A DNA stretch of 64,000 nucleotides, from positions 25,435,042-25,499,041 of the forward strand of contig CALNVZ010003429.1 of assembly GCA_940671915.1 (NCBI GenBank), in the 5' to 3' direction. This stretch comes from Paracentrotus lividus (Eukaryota > Echinodermata > Echinoidea > Camarodonta > Echinidae). Under the pieces are notes generated by a model. The model did not search any database. It was given only the letters and a program-made list of their open reading frames with translations, and had not been told where the DNA came from. Made by a program: the position numbers and the translations under genes. Each line of letters begins with the position of its first letter. The first letter of the stretch is position 1. Shown in pieces: positions 63,201-64,000 of the stretch.

Positions 63201-64000
63201 AAGGCACCAACTGTGGTTCAAATGCTCCTCATATTCAACTCTTTTCTAGAATAATTAGATGATTTTTCCTTTGGTTTGGTTTTCTTCAACAGAGCTTAAC
63301 CATTTACTGCTGCATGGTGCCAATTGCAAGTACAGGTATGACCAGCGGGGTGATGACTCGTCTAAACAGATAATAGCATGAGCCACATTCTTGAGCATGA
63401 GCACGTAATATTACTTGTCCACGCACAGTGTGCAAATGACAAGCAGGTAATACTACGTGGTCCGCAGCCAAGTGTTAAAGAAAATCTTGAGTACTGGTTC
63501 ATTGATGAAAGAAATCATAGGACATTCTTGTTCATACCAAAATCTTAAGCAGAGGAAAAAAATAAATACTACACACACAAAGGAATTTACTGAAATTACA
63601 TATTTGCTGAGAAAAAGGCGAAATAAGCATCATTCTGATCACTCGTCGGGCCATCCACAATGTGCATGCTTTGCACAGCCACGTGGTAAATCTCTGAGTA
63701 TATCAAGTGCACAGAATTCTCACGGATTTGTGTGTGTGTGTGTTGTGCCGAGACTGCAGGCGAGATAGCGGGTCTACTCCAAGTCTAAATTTGACCAAAT
63801 GTTACAATACTTTCTCAAAATTTTCTTCTGAAATCATTAGCGAAACATGAAGGTATATAGGGCATAATCAACGATTTATTCCATATTATTTTGGCTGCAA
63901 CAACTCAAGTTCCAGGTTTAACAAGAAGTACTAACCTTTAGCTACTTTAGCTTGGGTTTGACTATCCTGTCTGGGGTAAGCTCCTTGGCCTCTGCTTCTT
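60290..64000 (-). pseudogene. TPR: Inverted, damaged copy of TPR exons 24-29
   Basis: Counterparts lie at about 60290-60438 (exon 29), 60899-61008 (28), 61638-61746 (27), 62176-62249 (26), 62847-62921 (25) and 63936-64000 (24, cut by the window end). Coding indels are frequent. Exon 28's donor reads ATAAGA instead of GTAAGA, exon 25's acceptor is altered and exon 26 lacks its GTAAGT donor. It cannot make TPR as written. Either an inverted pseudogene fragment or low-accuracy assembled sequence. Confidence 0.85.

Larger units (their letters stand above)
46385..64000. repeat. Giant imperfect inverted repeat (arms about 7 kb each, spacer about 3.5 kb)
   Basis: Left arm 46385-53460 is reproduced as its reverse complement at about 57000-64000 and probably beyond the window. 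Matching landmarks include exon 24 (46385 with 64000), exon 25 (47475-47549 with about 62847-62921), exon 29 (50000-50147 with 60290-60438), the poly-A at 51066 with the poly-T near 59356, and the Gag region. All pairs share a midpoint near 55.2 kb. The right arm carries frequent one-base indels relative to the left. The central 53461-57000 is not duplicated. Confidence 0.93.

Overview
The window is eukaryotic: genes are split into short coding exons bounded by GT/AG splice sites and embedded in introns full of transposable elements. The dense short inverted-repeat (foldback) transposons, a tRNA-derived SINE whose tail carries the AAGCGCTATATAA type of end seen in sea urchin SINEs, and a DIRS-like retrotransposon point to a marine deuterostome, most likely an echinoid or other echinoderm. 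Species is not determinable from the sequence. Two runs of N (13859-14704 and 25465-26435) and many one-base indels in the GC-rich part near 51-60 kb suggest a long-read draft assembly.

Two host genes are recognisable and lie head to head. EEF1E1 (AIMP3/p18, a scaffold protein of the multi-tRNA-synthetase complex) is complete on the minus strand: five phase-0 exons between 17267 and 5585 encode 175 residues. TPR (the nuclear basket coiled-coil nucleoporin) starts at 18857 on the plus strand, about 1.6 kb away. Its N-terminal half can be followed through 29 exons to 50147 (about 1,230 codons); the C-terminal half is not in the window. One TPR exon between 33370 and 35718 is required by phase but was not found, and exon 37835-37990 has a one-base frameshift.

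Layout: 1-5580, foldback and MITE elements plus a SINE split by a piggyBac-type MITE; 5585-17267, EEF1E1, whose first intron holds a very young LTR retrotransposon (10743-16816, gag only, LTRs nearly identical); 17268-18856, shared intergenic region; 18857-50147, TPR. TPR introns carry at least ten MITE or foldback insertions, partial duplicates of TPR's own exons, and a 22-bp minisatellite of about 2.1 kb that appears to have grown out of TPR coding sequence. From 46.4 kb to the window end the sequence is a huge imperfect inverted repeat. The left arm (46385-53460) holds TPR exons 24-29 and the 5' part of a DIRS-like element. The right arm (57000-64000) holds the same material reversed and with many indels. 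The spacer holds the reverse transcriptase, RNase H and tyrosine-recombinase part of that element.

The two genes probably share a divergent promoter region. The rest is mobile DNA or repeats. The most unusual observations are the exon-derived minisatellite, the repeated partial duplication of TPR exons with mostly synonymous differences, and the DIRS-centred inverted repeat, which may be either a real rearrangement or an assembly artefact.
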